Shown piece after piece: positions 10,794-20,631 of a stretch of DNA of 64,000 nt. The stretch lies in NCBI RefSeq assembly GCF_010093815.1, contig NW_022985551.1:888614-952613 (forward strand), in the 5' to 3' direction. The DNA is from Pseudovirgaria hyperparasitica (taxonomy: Eukaryota; Ascomycota; Dothideomycetes; Acrospermales; Acrospermaceae). Both the position numbers and the translations under genes were made by a program. Within the stretch, counting starts at the first letter, position 1. Each line of letters begins with the position of its first letter. The notes beneath the pieces were generated by a model. It had not been told where the DNA came from and did not search any database. It worked only from the letters and a program-made list of their open reading frames with translations.

Positions 10794-12504
10794 TGTAGTA
10801 AGTAGGTTCCTTTTAAATGCACCAGCCATCCAACGCGCTGGAAGCAGGCAGGCAGGCAGGCAGGCGAAAGGAGATGAGATGAGATGAGTTTGACAAGATG
10901 CGCGGTGGTGGCCGGCCAGCAGCAGCTTTTTCCCCCCTTCCCTTCTCGTTAAGAGATAAAATAATTAACTGATGGCGACCTGGCTGGCATGCATGCAATG
11001 CATGCATGGCGATGACTCGGCCCATTCATTCCCATTCCCGCATCGAAAGAAAGCGTCATGGCCACCACGCCCGCCCCGACCAAACGGTCGTCGCAGAGGC
11101 TGGGCCCCTGGCGGAACCTGCTGTAATGTTTTGAAGCAGTGGAAACGGCATGTCAGAAGGATGCTGATGGGGCCACAGGATGGTCATTGGGGGCATGCAT
11201 AGTAGTAGTACGAGTGAGTCTTTAAGTAAGGGTCGGTTTCTCTTTTTTTTTTTTTTTCTCTTAAAGTTTGTGTGGGTGGTGGACTTGACATGGCGACAGG
11301 AGTGGGATAGATAGGGATGGGGGAGCAAGCAATAGGTACCCGCCACAGAGACCGGGGCTGGCTGCATCCTAGTAGTATTAACCCTGAAATGAAAAGGCAC
11401 CATTCAGAGGCTGCAGATGCGAAAGAAAGGATCCTGACCACTGGCAGACTAATGCGACAGTGCAGTATATTACGGCGGTCAGTGGCCAGTAGTCAGTGGT
11501 CGGTGGTCAGTGGTGCTGATGCTGATGCTGATGCTGAGAAGTCGATGCTGGTGGAGGGTTGGGAGAGGGGGGTGGTGGTGGTGGTGGTTGTAGTAGTGGG
11601 TGTGTTCAAATAAGAACAGGCGTGTTTTGCGTCTTGCGTCTTTGCGTCTTTGCGTCGTCCTGCACTGGACGTGTGATTAATTATTACTACTACATATTCA
11701 TATTATTCTTATTCTTCTTTTCCTTGATCCTTCTCGTGCCTCTCTGACCTGACCCGGACACACGCACACGCACACGCACGCACACACACTCTCTCTCGTT
11801 TCGCTGCCTTTGCCTGGTCTGTCTGTCTGTCTGGCTGGTCGCATCGCATCGCATCACATCGCATCCTGTCTTGTCCTGCCGGGTTTGGGCTGTCTTGCAC
11901 CCGCCACGACATACCAAAGCAAAGACAAGACAAGCCTGCCTCCCTCCACACTTTGTCCCAGCTGCTCCTCTCACATGCCCTCTCCTCCCACTCGTCTGAG
12001 AAGTGCTGCCCTTGATCCTTTTTTTTCCTTTTCCTTTTCCTTTTCACTCATTCTCTTCTCTTCTAATCGCTCTCTTCTCTTTCTGACCTTCCTTTTTCTG
12101 TTGCTCTCCTCCGATCGCTACCACTCGAATACTCTCTTCACTTTCCTGGAAACTCGTCTCGTCTCGACTCGGACTACTCAACGCCACTGCTTCGGAGCCT
12201 ACCGTCTGTACTATTCTGGCTATATCACTGCTCCTATTGGTCAGCTGTCGCTTCTTTGTTTGCCGAATACGCCTCTATCCTGCCCACCACCTATCAACCA
12301 ACCACCAAACTATCTTACCATATACCAACATTAACCATTATTGCTATCCGAGAGAGAGAGAGAGAGAGAGAACACTTTCTCCATCCTCGATCTCTGTGTC
12401 CGCTCAGACATTCAGGACGCACCTCGCAGAGATCCGAGGCCTTTTATTTATTCACCGGCGCTGTCTTGACACAAACACTCTTGACCAATCAACGACAACG
12501 CACC

Positions 12505-12687
12505 ATGTGTTCTCAAACAAGATATCATTATAGTCCCCAACGGACAAACCGCAAGACCTCTAGGGTGTACAGCACATGTACGAAATGGCTCTGCTGCTTT
12601 TGTAACACGGAGAACTGCACCTCGTCAATCTGGTGCGGCAAGTGCTGGCACTATACTGTGAACTGCATAGACTGCTTCTCGTACTGA
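12505..12687 (+). CDS. Small Cys-rich protein with RanBP2-like zinc finger (copy 1)
   Basis: A 60-aa single-exon ORF with a strong start context (CACCATG). Its C-terminal half reads WLCCFCNTENCTSSIWCGKC, which fits the RanBP2-type zinc-finger consensus W-x-C-x2-C-x3-N-x6-C-x2-C, followed by HYTVNCIDCFSY with a further Cys pair. RanBP2 fingers are known to bind RNA, ubiquitin or Ran, but which ligand applies here cannot be told. There is no signal peptide or membrane segment. The N-terminal 30 residues are basic (Arg/Lys/Thr/Ser). The motif recurs in the next two small genes on the same strand, which is the main reason to believe this short ORF is real. The gene family has no name known to me. 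Confidence 0.7.
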   Translation: MCSQTRYHYSPQRTNRKTSRVYSTCTKWLCCFCNTENCTSSIWCGKCWHYTVNCIDCFSY

Positions 12688-12993
12688 GCGACGCTGGATG
12701 TCGGCTCTTTACGAGGCTATGGAGCTCTTGACCGCGTGGAAAACGTCTTTTCACAAAGGCGGAGTATAGAGTATTAAAGGAGGCCTCGACCATACGTTCT
12801 ACTTCTTCCTTTCTCAATCCATACTGAGATTTATATACATACACCTTCAAAGCGCGATACCATCCGAACGAGACTTTCGGTGTACGAATCAGCGAAAGAC
12901 ACGCCCCAAAGACACACAACTTCTATACCACACGACTACGCTACTCTTACTTCGCACTCGACACTAGCATTGCGAAGACTGAACCCGGACGCG

Positions 12994-13128
12994 ATGCCCG
13001 TAGGTTCCACGGGATGGGTTTGTTGTCGGTGTGGAGCAGACAACCCCTGTTCTACACTGTGGTGTCATGGTCGGGGCAAGACTTGTCAACACTACACTGT
13101 GAATTGTGTTGGCTGCTTCTCCTACTGA
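12994..13128 (+). CDS. Small Cys-rich protein with RanBP2-like zinc finger (copy 2)
   Basis: A 44-aa ORF that is almost only the finger: WVCCRCGADNPCSTLWC followed by HGRGKTC and QHYTVNCVGCFSY. It shares the ending HYTVNC-x2-CFSY with copy 1. The second Cys knuckle has six residues between cysteines instead of two, so metal binding may differ or the copy may be decaying. The first ATG in frame is at 12994. The frame stays open upstream to 12880 without an ATG, so a spliced longer N-terminus is possible. It lies 306 nt after copy 1, and a TATA-like TTTATATACATAC at about 12829-12841 sits between them. Confidence 0.6.
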   Translation: MPVGSTGWVCCRCGADNPCSTLWCHGRGKTCQHYTVNCVGCFSY

Positions 13129-13629
13129 TGTTCTCCTGGAACCAGTCCCGGGCAGCGCGCGGGTACGGTGAAGGCTGGTCTCGTCGTAAGAATGGGCACC
13201 CGGAGCAGGTTCCAGCACGTGGTGCGACTGGTACGGAAACCACAACAATGCAAGCGGACATTGGGAGGAACTGTAATGATCTTTTTGTACATTTTAAGGG
13301 AGGTTTTTTGTTTATTCTAGATACCCCCCCCCCAAAGTCTCTTGTCTATCAGCAGAAAGAACAACATAATATTACAACAATAGCATCTTTGCAGAATAGT
13401 GATTCGGTGGTTCGCACTTTCCTAGGACTGAGCTGATTGATCTCTATACGCCTCCAGTTGACGGGTGGACCCCTCATCTTCTCTACTCGTCTTCCACGCA
13501 ATAATTCAGGTCAATCTTTTTTTGGCCTTCCTCTTGTCTTCGGGCTACCGAAGCCTCGCCAACATCCTCTGCGCACAATCATCTATATCCAAATATACTT
13601 ACCTCAGTCACTACACTTTTCACTCCAAA

Positions 13630-13851
13630 ATGACTACCATTCCTCAACTTCACCGGTCTGACGCTGCAAACAACATCCGCAACGCCCGCCCCGACATCGT
13701 CCCAGCGCGCAACCTAGCAGGCAGAGCGGTCAGTTCCCGGGACGGATTCTTCTGCTGTGAATGCGGGGTGCGATTCAGCCTGAGCACGGATTTCTGCTCT
13801 GGGTGCGAGCATTACGTTCGGACTTGTGTGTGGTGTTCGACTTCGAGATGA
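13630..13851 (+). CDS. Small Cys-rich protein with RanBP2-like zinc finger (copy 3)
   Basis: A 73-aa ORF with context AAAATGACT. The C-terminal finger FFCCECGVRFSLSTDFCSGC has the same C-x2-C-x10-C-x2-C spacing as copy 1. Phe replaces both the leading Trp and the central Asn of the RanBP2 consensus. It is followed by EHYVRTCVWC, matching the HY-x3-C-x2-C tail of the other copies. The 45-residue N-terminus (RSDAANNIRNARPDIVPARN) is unrelated to the others. It is the most diverged member of the tandem trio and its function is unknown. Confidence 0.65.
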   Translation: MTTIPQLHRSDAANNIRNARPDIVPARNLAGRAVSSRDGFFCCECGVRFSLSTDFCSGCEHYVRTCVWCSTSR

Positions 13852-14518
13852 AAAGGGACGTCGTAAGTTATGGGAATGGTTGGGGGGGGGGGTTATGTTG
13901 GATTTGGTCGTGCGTTTGTTTGATGGCTGATGTTTGTTTCATAGAAGGCTTGATGGGATTTTTGGGGTTTGACCTGTGGGATGATGTGGGGATGTATGCA
14001 CTTTGTTTCTGCGGTTCGGATGCAGGATGGTTTGGATGTGTGGCTAGGGTTGATGATCAAGTGCTATAGGAAAGAGTGCTGAGGCGGTGTATCTTGCACA
14101 TCAATTAAATGGCATTTGACGTCTGGCTTCAGCGCTCGTAGATCGATTGATACTGAGGGTTTTGGATTCTGAGTTACGGTTTCTGATCTCGTGCTTGTCA
14201 CAGTAGACTTTGAGGAGCTGTATGAAGAACACAAAACTGTATAGCACGTTTGTCAGATGCATGCAGGGTACCTGTGGATCTGCTCATCGAGTTTCAGAAC
14301 AAGATGACGCAGATCTGTAGAATCCCTGACGATCATAAACACGATTCTGTTTTGGGTTAGCCTAGTAGATCGTACTAAGAAGCTTGCCTAGGTAAGCTAA
14401 GCCGCGGGAGTCCAAGCTTCTTCGGCTCTCCTTGACTTTGCATCATCGCCATGTGAGAGAGCTCCGTCGCAACACCAGACCACTCTCACCACTCACTTAC
14501 CATCACCACCTCACAACC
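13852..14518. other. Intergenic region before seipin
   Basis: Holds the 3' region of the third zinc-finger gene and the seipin promoter. A G-rich T/G stretch (13880-14060) forms an ORF only by chance. No further gene or mobile element was seen. Confidence 0.4.
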
Positions 14519-15937
14519 ATGGAGGACGACTACGAAGACACGCGTAGCGTCCTGCACCTCGCAATGGTTCGTCCACTCCTTCCCCCACTCCCTCCGCCGT
14601 TCCCCAACTAACTCCAACCCCAGGACACCGTCCTCCAGCCCGCCCGCAGCACACTCACAACCCTAACCTCCAAAACCGCCCGCCGAGCCTACCTCACCAC
14701 ACTCCTCATCTTCCTGACCTCGCTCCTCCTGCTCGGCACCGCCGTCGTCGCCTACATCACCTTCTACTACGCCTACGTGCCCCTGCGCGGCTTCTCCACC
14801 CCGATCCACCTCCAATTCGACCCGCTGGCCCAGACCCACCCGCATGCCACCGCCCCGCTCGGCGACGTCCTCGTCGCGCACCAGAAGTACGACGTCAGGC
14901 TCAATCTGCGCATGCCGCGCACGCCTGCCAATCTGCGCGCGGGCAACTTCATGCTCGATGTGCGGTTGCTTGCGCCGGGACTGGCCGGGCCGTTGGATAC
15001 GGTTGTGCGGGCTGCGGCGGCGGCGGTGGCGGGCGACGAGGGCCCGGATGATGTGGTTGTGCGGAGTAGTCGGGCGGCGATTCTGGAGTATCGTAGTTGG
15101 GCGATGGAGGTGCGGGAGAGGGTGGTGTGGGGCTTGTGGTATGTGGCTGGGTGGAGGAGGGAGGAGGAGGAGGTGAGTGTGCGGATGCTGGAGGATGTGG
15201 TGTTTGAGAAGGGCGTGAGGGGCTTGCCGAGATGGGTGCGGGTGGATGTTCGGGGGAGGGAGGTGCTGCAGGTTTATGAGTGTGAGATTGTGTTTCGGGC
15301 GCGGCTGTCTGGGTTGAGGTATGTGGTGCTTTACTCCTGCGCTGACTGATTTTGGTTTTAACTGCTTACGCGGACTAGGTACATCATGTACAACCACCGC
15401 ATCATCTCCTTCATCACCTTCACCTCCCTCTTCTACGCCATCGAACTCACCTCCCTCCTCATCTCATGGGCCCTCCTCTCCCTCCTCTTCCCCTCCTCAT
15501 CCAAGCCAAAACCACCCCCAAAATCCCCAAAGCGCGAAATCAAACCCGACGACGACGACCCAGCCATCAAACTCGAACACGACCACGACCACGACCACGA
15601 CTCAGACTCCGCCGAATCCACCACCCTCTCAACTACATCCCGCTCCTTCCCCACCTACACACGCCAACCACCACTACACTACTCCTCCCCGCCGCCCATC
15701 AAGAAAGAAGAAGACCCCGAAGATTCATCCGGAGATCTCAGCGCTCTGCCCCTTGCTGCCGGCGAAGCAGCCGATGATGAGGATGACGACGACGAGGCGG
15801 ATGATTTCGTGCTGGACGAGGATGAGAATCTGAGGCGGATAGCGGCGGATTCGGGGCTGGGGACGAGTCTGGAGAGTTCGGGTGGTGGTGGTGGTGGGGT
15901 TAGGCGGCGGAGGAGTGGTGGTGGGCTAGGGAGGTGA
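14519..15937 (+). CDS. SEI1: Seipin (ER lipid-droplet biogenesis protein)
   Basis: Seipin is an oligomeric ER membrane protein at ER-lipid droplet contacts that controls droplet assembly. Exons: 14519-14566, 14624-15318 and 15379-15937, giving 433 aa. A first membrane segment (TTLLIFLTSLLLLGTAVVAY) is followed by the family's FYYAYVPLRGFSTPIHLQF. The lumenal beta-sandwich region contains GNFMLDVRLLAP and RSWAMEVRERV. A second membrane segment follows the GLRYIMYNHR junction (IISFITFTSLFYAIELTSL). The cytosolic tail is acidic and low in complexity with Asp/His, Asp/Glu and Gly runs. The splice AG|G TAC exactly restores LRYIMYN. Base composition flips twice from C-rich to G-rich on the coding strand. 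It is convergent with NDC80. Confidence 0.88.
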
Positions 15938-16499
15938 AGGCTGAGCATATTGGTCAAATCGAAAAGCTTTTCTATTTTGCTTTGAATGAAAGGGCAGACG
16001 CAGAACGAGTGATGACATATCCATATATCCATACAGACATACATATTACCCATAGACCCATGCAAGACACACACGGCCATGCACGGAAGACACGGGGAGG
16101 GCAAAGTAAAGAATAAAAGTCTCACAATTTCAAAAGGTATCAATTACCACACTTCCAAGCAAAGCATGCAAAGATAGCAATTATATACATAAAGCATCCA
16201 GCGCACGACGTCTGTTATTAACGGGAATCCAAAGAAGAAAAGAAAAGAAGCCAAGAAAAACGCCCGCTCTCTTTCTTCCCCAATGAGGTAGGTATCTTCG
16301 GTGAAATGAAAACAAAACTAAAAACGGACAAAGGCGAAGACAGTGGCTGTGTCTCTCCCTCTATCCTGACAATAATGGACCGCAGCATGCAGCATGCATG
16401 CAAAACAACCAACCAACCAATCCCAACACCAAGCATCAAGTCAAAAAAAGTCATCACATCATACCAATCACCAACCCCCAACACCCTACTCATCCCCCC
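15938..16499. other. Convergent 3' intergenic region (seipin/NDC80)
   Basis: 562 nt between two stop codons. It is A-rich in the middle (16230-16330) and presumably carries both 3' UTRs. No gene seen. Confidence 0.45.
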
Positions 16500-18954
16500 C
16501 TACTCATCCCCCTCCCCCTCCCCACCACCCTCCAAACCATCCCCCCCCACCCCCTCCAGCAAATCCTGCTCCTCCAACTCCGCACTAACCTGCTCCGCAA
16601 TAAACGACTCATGATCCTCCAGACTCTTCTGCACATGGACTTTAAACCGAATAACATCATTAAGCATGCGCTCGATCTCGGTGTGGAGTTCCTCGCGCAG
16701 CGCAGCAGCGCGCAGGGTAAGCTGCTCGTAGGCAATGTTGGTGTTCATCTCGCGCTGCTCCATGAGCTGGAGGGATTCGCCGAGGCCGGCGCGCATCTTG
16801 GCGAGTTCCTTTTCCATGCGTTCGATTTGGGCGTCCGAGTTCATTTTTTGGACTTGGGTTATCTGGTTGGGTTGTTTGTTAGTTTGGGGGTTAGAGGGGG
16901 ATGGAAGGATTAGGGGGAGGTTGGGGGGGGGGGAAAGGGGATCAGGCATACCTCCTTGGTCTTTTCGAATTCCTCCTCTGCGGCGCGCACTTTGTGGCCC
17001 AGCGTTTCGACCTCGGCTTGTCGTTCGTCCATGGCCTCCTTCACCTTGTCGAGAATGTCGTGGTTCTCGATGTCGGCTTCCAGGGCTTGGTTGCGTCGCT
17101 CGCGGATCTCTTTCCGGAGCTGGGTGATGTTGTTGCGCACAGTTCCCTTGATGTCGAGGTTCAGGAGGTGGTGTGCCTGGTACCCGTTTCCTGAATCTGC
17201 CAGGAGACGATCAGACTCGGGAGCGCCTGGATTTGAGCTGCCCATTTGGGAGCCGCGGAAGTCTGGCCCTTCGTTGACGGTGAGGATGAGCTCATAGTCC
17301 TGTCCTTTGGCGTTTGCCGCTGTTGATGGGATGACGGCAATTTGATAGCCGAGAGCGTTGTACTTTTCAACTACAAGCTCGAGCTCATCCAGCTTGGTGC
17401 TGGCTTCCATTTCCTTCTCTGCAAGGCGTTTCTTAGACTCTTCAAGCCGGACGCTGAACGTCTCAACACCCTTTTGTAGTCGTTCACGCTCCGCGTTCAT
17501 CTTGTCGATATCAGCAATGGTCAACCCTTGCTTGTCGACCATGTCCTGCAGCGTCGATCTCTCCCGCTCCACCTCCTCGAGCTCTCGATCCGTCTTCTCG
17601 ATCTCGTCGCTGAGGAGCTGCACGCGCTGCTCGTGTCGCGCAACCTTGTCCTCCATCGTGTTGTTGTATTTCTCGAACTTGACGCGGTCCTCTTCCAGGA
17701 CTTTTATCTGTTCCTCGAGCTTGGCCATACGTGGGCCGTCCTTTGTGAGCTCGTCAATCTGGTCTTGTAACGCTTTATGCTCGGCTTCAAGCATCTTCAT
17801 CTGCTCCAGGTGATACTCGTTGGCCTGTTCGAATTTCGCAGCCATCTGTTCCACATGAGGCTGGACAAGTTTGTCCGCGTCATCTTCGTCATCGTCGTCC
17901 ATTTGTAACCAGGTCCGGTATGCGTCGCTCAGGAAGTCAAAGATAATTCGGTCACCACTAACGTCGAAGCCAGCTTCGGCGCAAGCGTGATCGAACGCAC
18001 CGGTCGCGTATTGCTGCATCATTTGCGCAAGTTGCATCATCCAGTGCAGCATTCCAAGAAAGGTGAACCAGTTATTGCCGCCCACCGCTGTGAGTGAGGA
18101 TTTCGAGATGTTCCGTGCGAAAGGGTACCTCATCTGCGTCAATAGTGGCGGAACTTCCGCATCAATATTCTTTTGAAACCTGTAACTGGGGTCTATTTGT
18201 CGGTACAGCCATTGGAACATCATGATAAAATCCTTTTGTGTCGGACTGGTCATGGCTTTTGGTGACAGTTGGTACTTCATATCCATTTCAAAGTTATTTT
18301 GCGTAAGGTACTCAGTCAATTGGTGGGCCATCTCGTGCCTTACGCTCGCGTCTCTCAATCTTCGTGGATCTTGGATAGTGACGGCCGAGCTTGCCGCCGT
18401 CTGTTGGAAGAAGCTCGTTCCTGTGCTGGCTTGTGCGCCCATTCCAGATGAAGACCGGGCTTTGAAAACACTACTTCTCCTTTGCGCACTTTGATCCATC
18501 GAATGTGCGGATGCCGGTGTTTGCGCAACCATATTCCCACCGGGCGCGAAGCTCTTTCTCCCGGGCGCGCTGCTAAACATGTTCGCAGTCGAAGTGCGCT
18601 GCACCGAATGCATACCCATATCTGCCAGATTATTCCCCGAAGACGAGCGATGAAAGACAGGTTGGCTCGGGCGCATTCCTGGAGCAAGCGACATGCGCGA
18701 CCCAGAGGTCGAGCGCCCGTGGGCTCCAGTAAATGGCGGCTGTTGGAGATTAGAATTGGAATTGGACCGTTTCATTGCGGATGCAGGCATTGGTATCGAC
18801 GAATTTGCGTTTTGAGAGACTGCACCAAGGGTCTAGATCCACTGTCAGTCAGGATTCGATAGTCGTGAGACCCGCTGGGAAGCTGCGCATCGCAACAACG
18901 CGTTGTTCGTACCTCTCGCGGGCGACGTGCAGAAAAAAGGCCGTCGAGGGCCAT
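16500..18954 (-). CDS. NDC80: Kinetochore protein Ndc80
   Basis: The outer-kinetochore subunit that binds microtubules through a calponin-homology head and pairs with Nuf2 through a long coiled coil. Exons: 18913-18954, 16952-18832 and 16500-16862, giving 761 aa. The 14-residue first exon ([14 protein letters not shown]) splices to [22 protein letters not shown], restoring the fungal RRPRETLG start. The disordered basic N-tail is followed by the CH domain from about residue 150 ([43 protein letters not shown]), then heptad coiled coil to the end. The last intron has branch CTAAC and acceptor CAG. The C-terminus ends in a Gly/Glu-rich run. The family identity is secure; the first exon is inferred from splice signals and the conserved motif. 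Confidence 0.92.
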
Positions 18955-19342
18955 TTCGATGGGAAGAGTAATACGTGGTACTTCAACAATTAGACGTAAG
19001 ATCTGCTGGCTAAGACGTGTCGGCGCAAAGAATATCTAGGTGTAAATAACGCACAGATCATGCTGCAGTGCTCAGAGTTGAGTATCATAACAAGCTCGGG
19101 AAAATACCGGCCAAAGATATGTTGCCCGGATACCGCACAGCAACACCAATCAGCGCCCGAGCTTGACACATTGAACAAGACGCTTCTTGTTACTTCTTCA
19201 CATGTACGTCAGTCTTCACCATATTCGATCAGAGAGTTCGTGAGTCCAAATTTGGAAGCTTGTATTAACTACATCGTCGAAAACTCAATTCTCATTGGCA
19301 TCACGTCCACGAACCACGCTGTACAGTCTGCATCGTTAATGT
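18955..19342. other. Intergenic region NDC80-PEX14
   Basis: 388 nt between the NDC80 start and the PEX14 stop, both on the minus strand. It must hold the NDC80 promoter and the PEX14 3' UTR. Nothing else was recognised. Confidence 0.4.
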
Positions 19343-20631
19343 TCATGAACCTGGCGTTGTCTCAGTCACGGTTCCACTCTCTGCAGTGTCTTTCTTTTCA
19401 TCGTTCTTCTTTGCAGCAGCCATTTGCCAGGCAGGAATTGCTGCACGTCCATTCGTAAACCTTCCATAAGGGCTTTGTGGTTTATCCGATGCGGCTGCTG
19501 CTGCTGGAGCCCCCTCAGAGGACGCATTATTCACTCCGTTTGATGTTGTCGCTGCGGTGGCCGGTGCCACTGGAGCTGGACTTGGTGGAATACCTGTAGA
19601 TGATCCACTAATGCCTGGGATCCCTGGTTGATTGTGTGTAGTCGTTGCAACGGGTCGTGGAGTGGTGGCCGGAGCAGTTCCCGCACTCATTCGGTTTGCG
19701 ACAAGTGTCTTGAGACTCTTCAACTCATTCCCGAGATCTTTCAGCTGTGCGCTTGTAGTCTCTTTGTGAGATTCTAGAGCCTTTGGTATAAGGTTGCGCA
19801 ATCCGCGAACATCATCCTCTATGCGCCGACTGTCTTCGTCTCGTTTTCTCGACGAATCTTTGAGCGATGTAATTACGCCCTCCATATCTGCCAAAGCAGT
19901 ATCCAGTCGCTGCGTTCTAGCTTCTTCCGAAGCTTTGAGAGCGGTGGTGTCGGTGTTCAGCTGGTCGAGGAGGGCGAATGCGCGGTTGAATGCTTCATCT
20001 ACTGATGCCTTATCCTGTTCCAATTGCGGAGGTGTAGGAGGCGCGATGAGTGGATAGATGTAGCGCTTTCAATGGTCAGTCTTGTAAACATGTTGTTCGA
20101 GTTTGAGTATCAGGTACCTTGGCGGTGAAGTATAGCCCGTAACTCACACCACTGAGAACGGTAGCCATTATGAACCAATCTCGCCAATCTCTTCTTGGAG
20201 CTCTATAACACATCATCGTCAGTATTTCGACAGGAGGATATGTCATGCGATCGTACATACTCTTGTGGTGGTTGTGGCCAGTAGCCCGCTGGTCCATATC
20301 CGGGTGGAGGAGGCGGCCGATATGCATAGTTTGCACCTTGTGCTTGCGTTACCGGGGCTGCATAGGAGCCATCGCCGGCGCGAGCTAGGGAGATGTCGAC
20401 CTCTTCTTGGGTGAGGTTCTTGGACTGGAGAAAAGCTATCCGTTTGTCGAGCGGGGAATTTGCGACGGATGGATCTTGGAGGACTATAAAGAGAGCATTA
20501 GCATGCGCTCATACGAGCGATATGGCATATCTAACGCACAGGAGACCTGTGATCATGTTAGTGGCGCCGCACGTAGCTATGCGAAACGACTATCGACTTA
20601 CAGCAGAGTTGACCAGGTCTTCTCGAATCAT
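19343..20631 (-). CDS. PEX14: Peroxisomal membrane protein Pex14
   Basis: The docking factor for the Pex5/Pex7 import receptors at the peroxisomal membrane. Five exons: 20602-20631, 20540-20546, 20261-20483, 20118-20202 and 19343-20065, giving 355 aa. The N-terminal Pex14 domain starts MIREDLVNSAVSFLQDPSVA and continues with SPLDKRIAFLQSKNLTQEEV. A Pro-rich YAYRPPPPGYGPAGYWPQPP linker leads to RRDWRDWFIMATVLSGVSYG with the membrane segment. A coiled coil follows, then a Ser/Thr/Pro/Ala-rich tail ending with YGRFTNGRAAIPAWQM. Exon 2 is 7 nt (GTCTCCT) and is needed to make the conserved A-V-S-F-L-Q stretch. Introns are 52-57 nt, apart from the one before exon 3. Confidence 0.9.

Larger units (their letters stand above)
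9704..12504. other. Repeat-rich intergenic region upstream of zinc-finger trio
   Basis: 2.8 kb without a supported gene. It holds several microsatellites and a palindrome (listed separately), GCTGAT repeats near 11516-11537, a GGT-rich tract (11570-11595), a CA/CG tract (11758-11790), CT-rich DNA from 11990 onward and a GA run (12350-12371). The last 500 nt are pyrimidine-rich, like a long 5' leader of the first small zinc-finger gene. ORFs here are short, low in complexity and overlapping. Confidence 0.5.

Noticed and set aside
10438-10829. ORFs of Ser-Val-Gln and Cys-Val repeats
   Set aside because: They are translations of the TGAC and CA microsatellites.
14663-15397. 244-codon ORF antisense to seipin
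   Set aside because: It is His/Pro/Arg-biased, antisense to a well-supported gene, and explained by the skewed composition there.
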